In this document: positions 48,318-54,807 of the stretch, piece by piece
Position numbering within the stretch: the stretch's first letter is position 1
How the letters are laid out: the number at the start of each line of letters is the position of its first letter
Assembly: GCF_008033135.1 (NCBI RefSeq)
Contig: NZ_CP041335.1
Span: 1,555,925 to 1,619,924, forward strand
Source of the DNA: Chitinolyticbacter meiyuanensis
GTDB taxonomy: Bacteria > Pseudomonadota > Gammaproteobacteria > Burkholderiales > Chitinibacteraceae
Length of the DNA stretch: 64,000 bases
Direction: 5' to 3'
Position numbers and translations under genes: made by a program
Notes under the pieces: generated by a model
Told to the model about the DNA's origin: nothing
The model's input: the letters and a program-made list of their open reading frames with translations, nothing else
The model's database searches: none

Positions 48318-48605
48318 ATGAATGACGTCAAGTTTGTGCTTCAGAAACTTAGGCGGCTCATGGATATGGCACGTGATGCTGATGATGATTTCGAGCGCGC
48401 CGCAGCCTACGCGGCGTCGATGAGAGTGCTTGATGATCTTCGGGCGGAAAGCCAAGGCCGCGAATCGGAAAGCTTTGAGCGCCTACGTTGGAGCCTTGCC
48501 GCGATCCTTGGCTACGATGTCACCAACGACTATGACAACAGCCAGCACTTCGTGTGGGCGCTCGGTGCTTTTGACGTGATCGAGCGCTTGTTCTGCCGTT
48601 CGTAA
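48318..48605 (+). CDS. Small phage protein of unknown function
   Basis: This is a 95-residue protein, helical and acidic, beginning MNDVKFVLQKLRRLMDMARD and ending FDVIERLFCRS. Codon use is normal. Its start overlaps (ATGA) a 9-codon leader ORF. The last 123 bases overlap, tail to tail, a leftward gene starting at 48755. Each frame looks coding, so this may be a true antisense overlap. Confidence 0.5.
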   Translation: MNDVKFVLQKLRRLMDMARDADDDFERAAAYAASMRVLDDLRAESQGRESESFERLRWSLAAILGYDVTNDYDNSQHFVWALGAFDVIERLFCRS

Positions 48606-48755
48606 AGCTTCGGCAGCGGCTTTGTAGTGTGCGCAATCGCGTGGATCACCACCGGCCGGGTAGAAAAGTGAGCCCTTGGGCTGGATGTCCAGCAGATACT
48701 TAAATTCCTGAGCAGCCTGTATGACTTGCTCAAACGTTGGTGTAATTTGAGACAT
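48483..48755 (-). CDS. Small phage protein overlapping its neighbour antisense
   Basis: This is a 90-residue protein starting at the ATG at 48753-48755 (MSQITPTFEQVIQAAQEF), with GGSLF-like turns and PAGGDPRDCAHYKAAAEAL, which look like a real folded domain. The last 41 residues lie antisense to the gene at 48318-48605. It is the first leftward gene from the repressor control region; its long leader contains element copy B and operator-like dyads, so it is probably under repressor control. Confidence 0.5.
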   Translation of the reverse strand: MSQITPTFEQVIQAAQEFKYLLDIQPKGSLFYPAGGDPRDCAHYKAAAEALRTAEQALDHVKSTERPHEVLAVVIVVGDIVAKDRGKAPT

Positions 48756-48764
48756 ATGATTTAT

Positions 48765-48915
48765 CCCTTGCCCGCCTTGTGCGGGCTTTTTGTTGGACAC
48801 CGAAAACGGCTCGTGGGAACCGGTTTGGGGGTGCTGCCGATCGTGACGGGCAGCGGGTCACAGGCCTCGTTACGGTGGCCTGCCGACTCGGGGCGGATTG
48901 GCGCGCGCCCGCGCG
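48765..48915. repeat. Dispersed leader/terminator element, copy B
   Basis: It opens with the hairpin GCCCGC-CTTGT-GCGGGC (48770-48786) and TTTTTGTTGGAC, then follows copy A (46199-46345) with shared blocks GCCGA, GGCAGC and GGCCTCG. Here it lies upstream of a leftward gene, so on that mRNA it would be a structured 5' leader rather than a 3' terminator. Confidence 0.6.
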
Positions 48916-49075
48916 CTGCCCGGCGGCGTGCATCTCTTCTGCGCATGTGGCTAAAGGCCATCGTCGGCGTGCCGCCCCTGTCGTTGAGCGCGGTTCGCCG
49001 ACGCGCATCCATACAGGGTCGCCGGGGTTCGTTGTGCCATTTTGTGAAAGAGCGGTGGTGCGTGCTGAGCGAAAT

Positions 49076-49133
49076 ATACGAATGCGTATTATGCAAGTCA
49101 ATACGAAAATGCATTTTTCATCCGTTTGTGTAT
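49076..49133. promoter_or_regulatory. Left operator cluster of the phage repressor
   Basis: Three 14-bp dyads share one design. The first is ATACG-N4-CGTAT (49076-49089, perfect); ATACG-N4-TGCAT (49101-49114) and ATCCG-N4-TGTAT (49120-49133) are weaker. They match the right cluster at 49931-49993. The position suits control of a leftward promoter for the gene at 48755. Confidence 0.6.
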
Positions 49134-49150
49134 TGGTTGGGGCAAAGAAA

Positions 49151-49168
49151 AGCCCGCCGAAGCGGGCT
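49151..49168 (-). terminator. Terminator of the repressor gene
   Basis: AGCCCGC-CGAA-GCGGGCT has an A-rich left flank that reads TTTTCTTT on the minus strand, 22 bases below the repressor stop. Confidence 0.75.
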
Positions 49169-49189
49169 CTGCCAAGCGCTATTGAGGGG

Positions 49190-49921
49190 TCAGCCCCCGC
49201 GCCAGACGACCTTGCCGATTACAACAATCTCCGCGTTCGGCGGGACGATTTCATCGGGGTAGAGCAGCTTGTTGGGGTTGTCGCTGGTAAGGGTGACGGT
49301 ACCGAAGCTGCGTTGAACGCGTTTGAGGCGGGCCTCGTCATCGATGAGGAACATGTAGACCAGGCCGTTTTCGATGCGCTTCACCGAAAGATCCAGCAGC
49401 ACTCGGTCGTCCTCGCAGATGTAGGGGAACATGCTGTTGCCGGTGGCACGAACCAGGCAAGTGTTGGCGGGGTTGATGCCGAGCCGGATCACTTCTTTTT
49501 CGGGGAAGGGGTAGTGCCGGTCTACCTCAATGTGACCATTGAGGAAGCCGCGGCCACAGGCCGCCTGGGTGGTGTACTCCGGGATCAATACGAATCCATC
49601 GTTGGCAAACAGTGATTCGGGTGCTTCCTGGTCCATGGTGGGGAAGCGTTCAAGGTGGTGGGGCTTTGCCTTGACGAAGTGGCGAGCCGGCACGCTCTGC
49701 TGTTCGGTTCCGCCATCCGCTGGTGGGCCTTCCAGAAACTGGCCGAGGGTTACCCCGAAGCTTTTGGCCAGCTTGTCGAGCGTGGCACTGCGGGGCGAAT
49801 CGGTGTCGCCACTGACAATGCGCTGGATGGTGGGCTGAGGGACACCGCTGCGATCGGCAAGGCCGTTCTGGCTGATGCCGATGTGCGCCATCCACAGTTT
49901 CAGTGCGGCTTTGGGTTCCAT
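49190..49921 (-). CDS. Phage repressor with HTH and S24 (LexA-like) peptidase domain
   Basis: This is a 243-residue CI-type repressor that keeps the prophage silent. The N-terminal HTH covers about residues 9-60 (ISQNGLADRSGVPQPTIQRIVSG in parts). A linker leads to the C-terminal S24 domain, with the catalytic Ser in VRATGNSMFPYI and Lys in DEARLKRV. It should therefore cleave itself when RecA filaments form, linking induction to the SOS response. It is transcribed leftwards from the right operator cluster and divergently from the Cro-like gene. Confidence 0.93.
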   Translation of the reverse strand: MEPKAALKLWMAHIGISQNGLADRSGVPQPTIQRIVSGDTDSPRSATLDKLAKSFGVTLGQFLEGPPADGGTEQQSVPARHFVKAKPHHLERFPTMDQEAPESLFANDGFVLIPEYTTQAACGRGFLNGHIEVDRHYPFPEKEVIRLGINPANTCLVRATGNSMFPYICEDDRVLLDLSVKRIENGLVYMFLIDDEARLKRVQRSFGTVTLTSDNPNKLLYPDEIVPPNAEIVVIGKVVWRGG

Positions 49922-49930
49922 GCGCGGAGT

Positions 49931-49996
49931 ATGCGTGAACGCATAAAAGTTGATCCAATACGTTTGCGTGTTGATTTCAATTCATTTGCGTATTAT
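49931..49996. promoter_or_regulatory. Right operator cluster between repressor and Cro-like gene
   Basis: Three 14-bp dyads lie here: ATGCG-N4-CGCAT (49931-49944, perfect), ATACG-N4-CGTGT (49958-49971) and ATTCA-N4-CGTAT (49980-49993). The last touches a TATTAT -10-like box (49991-49996) for the rightward promoter. This three-site layout parallels lambda OR. Confidence 0.7.
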
Positions 49997-50006
49997 CTTG
50001 GGCGGC

Positions 50007-50222
50007 ATGAGCACGATGACCGTCCGCGACAAGCTCGCGATCCTTACCGCCGCCGGGTTCACTACGCGCCGCATTGCGGCCGAGACCGGCATTTCCCAGC
50101 CGAGCATCAGCCGCATCCTCAGCGGCCAGGAGCCCCGCGAACGTAACGTTCGGCGGCTGGACGCGTATTTCAGTGCACACGATCCACGCCCGGCTGATCT
50201 GCCCAAACGGGAGGCCGCATGA
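50007..50222 (+). CDS. Cro-like small HTH regulator
   Basis: This is a 71-residue protein from ATG 50007 with the HTH motif TTRRIAAETGISQPSISRIL. It is transcribed rightwards, divergently from the repressor, across the three-site operator, which is the place of Cro in lambdoid phages. It should bind the same dyads and favour lytic development. Its TGA overlaps the ATG of a 34-residue ORF. Confidence 0.82.
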   Translation: MSTMTVRDKLAILTAAGFTTRRIAAETGISQPSISRILSGQEPRERNVRRLDAYFSAHDPRPADLPKREAA

Positions 50223-50323
50223 GTCGCTGCCGCTTCGAGCCTAGGGCTCGTGTTCCCTTCATCCGCACCGCCATTCTCGGGCCGGTGCGGCGTGCTGTCT
50301 TCATGAGCGATAGGGGCCGGTAA
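50219..50323 (+). CDS. 34-residue ORF bridging cro-like and CII-like genes
   Basis: The ATG overlaps the Cro-like stop (ATGA), and its TAA overlaps the CII-like ATG (TAATG). The basic product begins MSRCRFEPRARVPFIRTAIL. Exact overlaps at both ends argue for coupled translation through the operon. The peptide itself may or may not have a function. Confidence 0.5.
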   Translation: MSRCRFEPRARVPFIRTAILGPVRRAVFMSDRGR

Positions 50324-50778
50324 TGAGCCAATACAAGCACGTGGTGGCTGCGGCGCAGCTGCTGGCCAAGCGCTACCACAACGGAATCACCGGTCTGGCG
50401 GCGGATATGGGCAAGAGCCCGATCATCCTGATGAACAAGCTGAATCCGAACAACGAGAGCAACCAGCTTTCGCTGGAGGAGGCGGCGGAGATCACGGATC
50501 GCACGCAGTCCTCCTCGGTGGCCGATGCCTTGGCGGCGCTGTGCGGTCGGGTGACGGTGGCACTGCCGGTGGCGTCGATGGGTTTCCTCGAGCTATCGCG
50601 TGAGTTCTGCCGGCTGACGCAGGAGTGCGGCGAGGTGGGTCGGGAGATTGCAAACGCCCAGGCACCGGAAAGCGAGTGGGGCGAGCGGATCAGCCCGGCG
50701 GAGCGTCGGCGCATCGAGCAGGAGCTGCGCGAGCTGCTCTCCGTGGGTGCTGCGCTGTTGCAGCGCGTGAGCGGGTAG
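50323..50778 (+). CDS. CII/CP76-family phage regulatory protein
   Basis: This is a 151-residue protein of the phage CP76/CII-like regulatory family, all helical. The N-terminal HTH region is LLAKRYHNGITGLAADMGKSPIILMNKLNP (in parts), followed by LSLEEAAEITDRT. The C-terminal half forms a long helix with VGREIANAQAP and EQELRELLSVGAALL. In lambda, CII turns on lysogeny genes. Its third position in the rightward early operon fits that role. Confidence 0.85.
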   Translation: MSQYKHVVAAAQLLAKRYHNGITGLAADMGKSPIILMNKLNPNNESNQLSLEEAAEITDRTQSSSVADALAALCGRVTVALPVASMGFLELSREFCRLTQECGEVGREIANAQAPESEWGERISPAERRRIEQELRELLSVGAALLQRVSG

Positions 50779-50787
50779 GGCGCGGCG

Positions 50788-51093
50788 ATGTCGATCACGA
50801 TCCTGGCCAGCGAGGCGCTGGCATTGAAGCGCTGCAGCAATCTGGCGGCGTGCGTTTACGTGGGGCTGGTGCGGTTGGCTGACCGCGCTCAGATCCTGGG
50901 CCCGCGCCGCGAGCTGCTGAAGCAGTTGAGCGGCCTGATCGGCCCCGTGCAGGCGTTCGGCCGGCCGCTGCAGTTTGGCGAGCTGGAGCGCGAACTGCGC
51001 GAGCTGGAGTTTGCCAACGTGGTGACCCAGGGCGATGAGCGTGGGGTGCTGGCGGTGACGTTGTTGCTGCGGGTGGAGGCTCGGAATGGTTGA
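50788..51093 (+). CDS. Early-operon phage protein of unknown function
   Basis: This is a 101-residue protein from ATG 50788 in the rightward early operon, 9 bases after the CII-like gene, overlapping the next start by 8 bases. It is helical, with a hydrophobic NLAACVYVGLVRLADRAQIL region and the Leu-rich ELERELRELEFANVV. No family is recognised. Confidence 0.55.
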   Translation: MSITILASEALALKRCSNLAACVYVGLVRLADRAQILGPRRELLKQLSGLIGPVQAFGRPLQFGELERELRELEFANVVTQGDERGVLAVTLLLRVEARNG

Positions 51094-51871
51094 GGCTGCT
51101 CCGCTGATTGTTTCGTACGGCGCGGGTACCAACAGCGTGGCCATGCTCTGCGGTATGAGGGAAAAGGGTATCCACCCCGATTTGATCTTGATGGCGAACA
51201 CCGGTGGCGAGCTGCCACGCATTTACCGCCATGTTGAGCAGATGCGTGAATGGTGCGCTGCGGTTGGATTTCCCGATATCCAAACGGTGCAACAGGTGAA
51301 CCGAGAGGGCGAACCGATTACCTTGGAGCAGCTGTGTATTGAACGGCACATGCTGCCGAGCATTGCCTACGGTCGCAAAGGTTGCAGCCTCAAGCACAAG
51401 GTCTACCCGCAGGAAAAATTTGTGAACCATTGGCCGCCTGCGCAGGCTGCGTGGGCCAAGGGGCAGCTGGTGAGAAAGGTGATCGGCTACGACGCCGATG
51501 AGCCTTGGCGAGCCAAGATCGCAAAAGATGAAAAGTATCTCTACTGGTACCCCCTGATCGATTGGGACTGGGGACGCGATGAATGCGTTGCTGCCATTGA
51601 GCGCGCTGGCCTTCCCCAACCTGGCAAGTCCGCCTGTTTCTTTTGCCCCAGCTCGAAGCAGCACGAAATCTTGGCGCTTCGCCGCCAACATCCTGATTTA
51701 CTCGACCGTGCGATTGCCATGGAGCGGAACGCAGACCTTTCCGTCGTGAAGGGGCTCGGCCGCGATTACGCGTGGGAACAGTTGGTGGACTTTCGTTCCC
51801 GGCAGATAGAGCTTATTCCTGAAAGCCGAATTGAGTTGGATTGTGGCTGCTACGACGAGGCCGCCGCATGA
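51086..51871 (+). CDS. Phage PAPS-reductase-like PP-loop protein
   Basis: This is a 261-residue protein of the phosphoadenosine phosphosulfate reductase superfamily, common in phages. The PP-loop is SYGAGTNSVAML near residue 9. Conserved cysteines occur in RKGCSLKHK and SACFFCPSSK, and a further pair in DCGCYDE near the end, enough for a zinc site or iron-sulfur cluster. Its phage function is unproven; related ATP-using PP-loop enzymes act in sulfur transfer to nucleic acids. It lies in the early operon, overlapping the next gene by 4 bases. Confidence 0.78.
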   Translation: MVEAAPLIVSYGAGTNSVAMLCGMREKGIHPDLILMANTGGELPRIYRHVEQMREWCAAVGFPDIQTVQQVNREGEPITLEQLCIERHMLPSIAYGRKGCSLKHKVYPQEKFVNHWPPAQAAWAKGQLVRKVIGYDADEPWRAKIAKDEKYLYWYPLIDWDWGRDECVAAIERAGLPQPGKSACFFCPSSKQHEILALRRQHPDLLDRAIAMERNADLSVVKGLGRDYAWEQLVDFRSRQIELIPESRIELDCGCYDEAAA

Positions 51872-52842
51872 ACATCCTCCTCAACCAACACGAGCTGGAC
51901 GCGCTGATGCGCTGCTCGCTGCAGGCTTTCCGGCTGTATGTGGCTGGCCTGCGGCCGCTAATGGATATCGGTACCGGCTTGGTGGGCGTGGCGCATGCCA
52001 TCGCCTATGGCCGCCTGGGCATCGAGGTGCAGTACGCGCCACCCCAAGGCAGCCGCAGGGCTGCGTGGCGGGCTGGTAAGGACGAGGTGCACAACCTGGT
52101 CGACGAGCTGGTGCGCGTGGGGCTGGTGAAGCGCTATTCGATGCGCGATCCCAAGGAGCGCAAGCTCGTTTTGCTCCTCGTTTTGGCCACTAGCCGCCAA
52201 TCCGCCCAAAAACATGAGGGCAACATGACGGCAACACCGTCAGCCCCCGAGCCAACCCGCGCCAATGCTGGGTTTAAGCGGTGTGAGCACAAGCTTGCGC
52301 ATCGCCATGAGGGCGATATATCGGGGGTTCGGAGAGAAAACCCTCTTTCCATAGAAGCAGCAGCGGCAATACCACCAGCAGTGACTGCGCGCGTAGCAAC
52401 AACCGCGCCGCCGGATCGATTGGAACTGCTGTGCAGGCTGCTGCGCACCCACGGTGTGCAGACCACGCCCACGCAGCTGAGCCACGCCGATGTGCTGCCG
52501 CTGCTGGATCGCCCCGATGCGGAATGGCTGGCTGCAGTGGCCACGGCCCGCATGCGCAAGGGTACGCAGGCGTTCGGTGTGCGTTACCTGCTGCCGATGC
52601 TGAACGAAATGGCGCAGTCGGCTAGCAGGATGGGGAATAGGCCTGCCAGCGGTGCAGACACGATTCGAGGCAAGCCGTGGTTCCTGGCGTGGTCGGGCAT
52701 CGAGGCCAAAGCCAGTGAACTGGGCATTGTGGCTGGCAGGGATGAAGACCCGCAGCAGTTCAAGGTGCGGGTGTATCAGCAGGCAGGGCTGACGCAAGCG
52801 GAATACCGGCGCGGCCTGCAGGACTACGGAGGTCACCGATGA
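51868..52842 (+). CDS. Phage replication-initiator-like (O-type) protein
   Basis: This is a 324-residue protein from ATG 51868. The first 110 residues resemble the winged-helix DNA-binding domain found upstream of phage P-type genes (FRLYVAGLRPLMDIGTGLVG, DEVHNLVDELVRVGLVKRYS). A polar linker follows, and a C-terminal helical domain (FGVRYLLPMLNEMAQ) could bind the helicase loader. Position just before the P-like gene, with a 4-base overlap, supports a role in replication initiation. No origin iterons are clearly visible within the gene. Confidence 0.65.
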   Translation: MNILLNQHELDALMRCSLQAFRLYVAGLRPLMDIGTGLVGVAHAIAYGRLGIEVQYAPPQGSRRAAWRAGKDEVHNLVDELVRVGLVKRYSMRDPKERKLVLLLVLATSRQSAQKHEGNMTATPSAPEPTRANAGFKRCEHKLAHRHEGDISGVRRENPLSIEAAAAIPPAVTARVATTAPPDRLELLCRLLRTHGVQTTPTQLSHADVLPLLDRPDAEWLAAVATARMRKGTQAFGVRYLLPMLNEMAQSASRMGNRPASGADTIRGKPWFLAWSGIEAKASELGIVAGRDEDPQQFKVRVYQQAGLTQAEYRRGLQDYGGHR

Positions 52843-53456
52843 CAACGCGTAACCCGTGGCTGATGCCGGCCGGCACCGATGGCCTGATCCCGGTGCAGGT
52901 GTTGTGGGAACGGTTGCTGGCGCTGTACGGCGAAGACTGGCGCAGCCGATTTGCTGATGATGCCGCCCGGGTGGGCTGGCAGCAGGAAGCGGCGGCCGTG
53001 CTGTACGCCCGAGGCGTGCGATACACCATGGTGAAGCAGGCCCTGGCCAAGCTCGCCGAGGTGCGCTCCCGCGATCGCAGCGCGCTGCCACCGGCCACGG
53101 TGGTGGAGCTGGCCGACCTGTGCCTGCCCCTGATCGACTTCGAAGCCGCGTTCGACGAGGCCCGCACTCAGGCGCCGCTGGATGAGCTGGGTATGGCCCA
53201 GTGGTCCAGCCCGGCTGTGTACTGGGCCGCGCGGGACTTCGGCCTGCGCCGGATCGAGGGCGCCAGCTGGAGCCGCAACAAGAGCGAGTGGATGCGGGCG
53301 CTGACCAACCGGCTTGCCGGCCAGATCTGCCCGCCCATCCCAGCCCAGGCGCCGCGTGAATCGCTGCCGCACAAGCGCACCGAGGTGGGCATCAAGGCAC
53401 TGGAGGGCCTGCGCAGCGCGCTGGGCCTGCGCGGGGAGGGCACGGTATGTCGCTGA
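52839..53456 (+). CDS. Replication protein P-like helicase loader
   Basis: This is a 205-residue protein resembling lambda P, which brings the host DnaB helicase to the phage origin. Typical segments are VLWERLLALYGEDWRSRF, WQQEAAAVLYARGVRYTMVKQAL (in parts), and the later SPAVYWAARDFGLRRIEGASW, which follows the family's AAREFG pattern. It directly follows the O-like gene (ATGA overlap). Together they form the replication module. Confidence 0.75.
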   Translation: MTTRNPWLMPAGTDGLIPVQVLWERLLALYGEDWRSRFADDAARVGWQQEAAAVLYARGVRYTMVKQALAKLAEVRSRDRSALPPATVVELADLCLPLIDFEAAFDEARTQAPLDELGMAQWSSPAVYWAARDFGLRRIEGASWSRNKSEWMRALTNRLAGQICPPIPAQAPRESLPHKRTEVGIKALEGLRSALGLRGEGTVCR

Positions 53457-54040
53457 AGCAGGTTTCTGCCCTGGCGGATGTGGTCGGGATCGAAGCTGCG
53501 TTGATCCTCTCGGCCTACTTCGGCGGGCGCAATCTCTACGTGCCGCCATCCATCCCGCCAGAGCACGAGCTGGTGAACATCGTGGGCGCCCGTACGGCCA
53601 GCCTGATGGCGCGGCATATGGGCGGGGAGACACACACCATCCCGCTGCTGGATCTGCAACCGCTGCGTAACCGGGGGCTGACCGTGTACCTCGCCACCCA
53701 GCATCAGATCGATGCGCCGTGGATCGCCCGGCTGCTGAAGCTCTCGGAGCGGCGCGTGCGCCAGTACCTGCAGGAGGCCAATGTGCAGCGGCGCGCCAGT
53801 GAGATCACGCTGGGTTGGCAGCACATGGACGAGCCCGCGATGGCGAACCAGATGGTGCGATGGGGCGTGCCGGTGAGGGTGGTGGCTGCTGCCATGCAGG
53901 TATCGGAGCCCAGGGTGCGGGAGTGGGTGACACCCAGCGCGGGGCGGCGGCCTACCAGGTGCCCGATCCAGCGCAAACTGCCGCTGCGGTTCAAGCGGGA
54001 GCCAAAACGCAAGCGCCCCAAAGCGCCGGGGACCCTATAA
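53447..54040 (+). CDS. Mor-like transcription activator
   Basis: This is a 197-residue protein. The first 75 residues follow the Mor/C activator pattern (LADVVGIEAALILSAYFGGRNLYVP, in parts). A helix-turn-helix lies at about 85-110 (APWIARLLKLSERRVRQYL), and a second HTH-like segment around 140-165 precedes a very basic C-terminus. Mor proteins turn on middle or late phage genes, and its place just before the terminase genes suits late-gene activation. It overlaps the P-like gene by 10 bases. Confidence 0.75.
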   Translation: MSLKQVSALADVVGIEAALILSAYFGGRNLYVPPSIPPEHELVNIVGARTASLMARHMGGETHTIPLLDLQPLRNRGLTVYLATQHQIDAPWIARLLKLSERRVRQYLQEANVQRRASEITLGWQHMDEPAMANQMVRWGVPVRVVAAAMQVSEPRVREWVTPSAGRRPTRCPIQRKLPLRFKREPKRKRPKAPGTL

Positions 54041-54147
54041 GCAATGCGGCTTGCGGGTGAGAACAACCCCAAGCCCGCGCTAGTTCCGGGCCGAAACCGG
54101 CTCGGTCATTTTCTCGGTCACTTTGTGGGTTATCGGTCAGTTCGGTC

Positions 54148-54805
54148 ATGGCACAACACAGCACCTTGATGTCCCTTCGCGGCTATGCCACCTCGCGTGG
54201 CATGGCGCTTTCCACGCTGCAGCACCACATCAAAACCGGCAAGCTCAAGACCGTAGAAGGCAAGATCGACCCGGATTACGCCGATGTCTGCCTGCGATCG
54301 CTGATCGACAAGGCCCAAAGCGCCCGCGGCGCCGGCCAGCGCAAGAAGCGGGAAGGCGAGGGCGACGAAGGCCGCAGCGAGAGCGCCTTCTACCAGCACC
54401 GACATCAGCGACATCCGCCGCCTGGTGCCGCGCAACTTCATGGAAGCGCAGTACTTCAACATGCTGGAAGACGTGCAGCGCCGCCGCCTCACCAATGAGC
54501 TGGAAGAAGAGCGCCTGGTCTACGTGGACGAAGTCACCCAGGCCCAGTTCGAGATCGCCCGACAGATCCGCGATGCGGTGATGGCCATCCCCTCCCGCAT
54601 TGCGGACGAGCTCGCCGCCGCAACCACCCCCACGGAATGCGCCCGCATCCTGAATCGCGAGCTGCGCACCGCCCTGCAAGCTGTGGCGGATGCCGCAGAC
54701 CAGATCGAGCCCGACCCCACGCCCACGGCGGATGAACCCGATCCACCCACCAGCCCGGATAGCCCCACCGCCGCGGCCGAGCAACCCCACCCACAGGAGG
54801 CCTGA
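54148..54805 (+). pseudogene. Terminase small subunit, frameshifted
   Basis: The first frame (from ATG 54148) has the Nu1-like HTH region (LMSLRGYATSRGMALSTLQ) and KIDPDYADVCL, then derails into GEGDEGRSES. The +1 frame carries the missing part (ATKAAARAPSTSTDISDIRRL) and the classic C-terminal domain (RRRLTNELEEERLVYVDE, AMPSRIADEL-like AIPSRIADELAA, NRELRTALQAV) to 54805. One extra G in the GGG at 54360-54362 explains the shift. Either the prophage has lost this subunit, programmed shifting occurs, or the base is a sequencing error. Confidence 0.72.
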
Positions 54806-54807
54806 GC

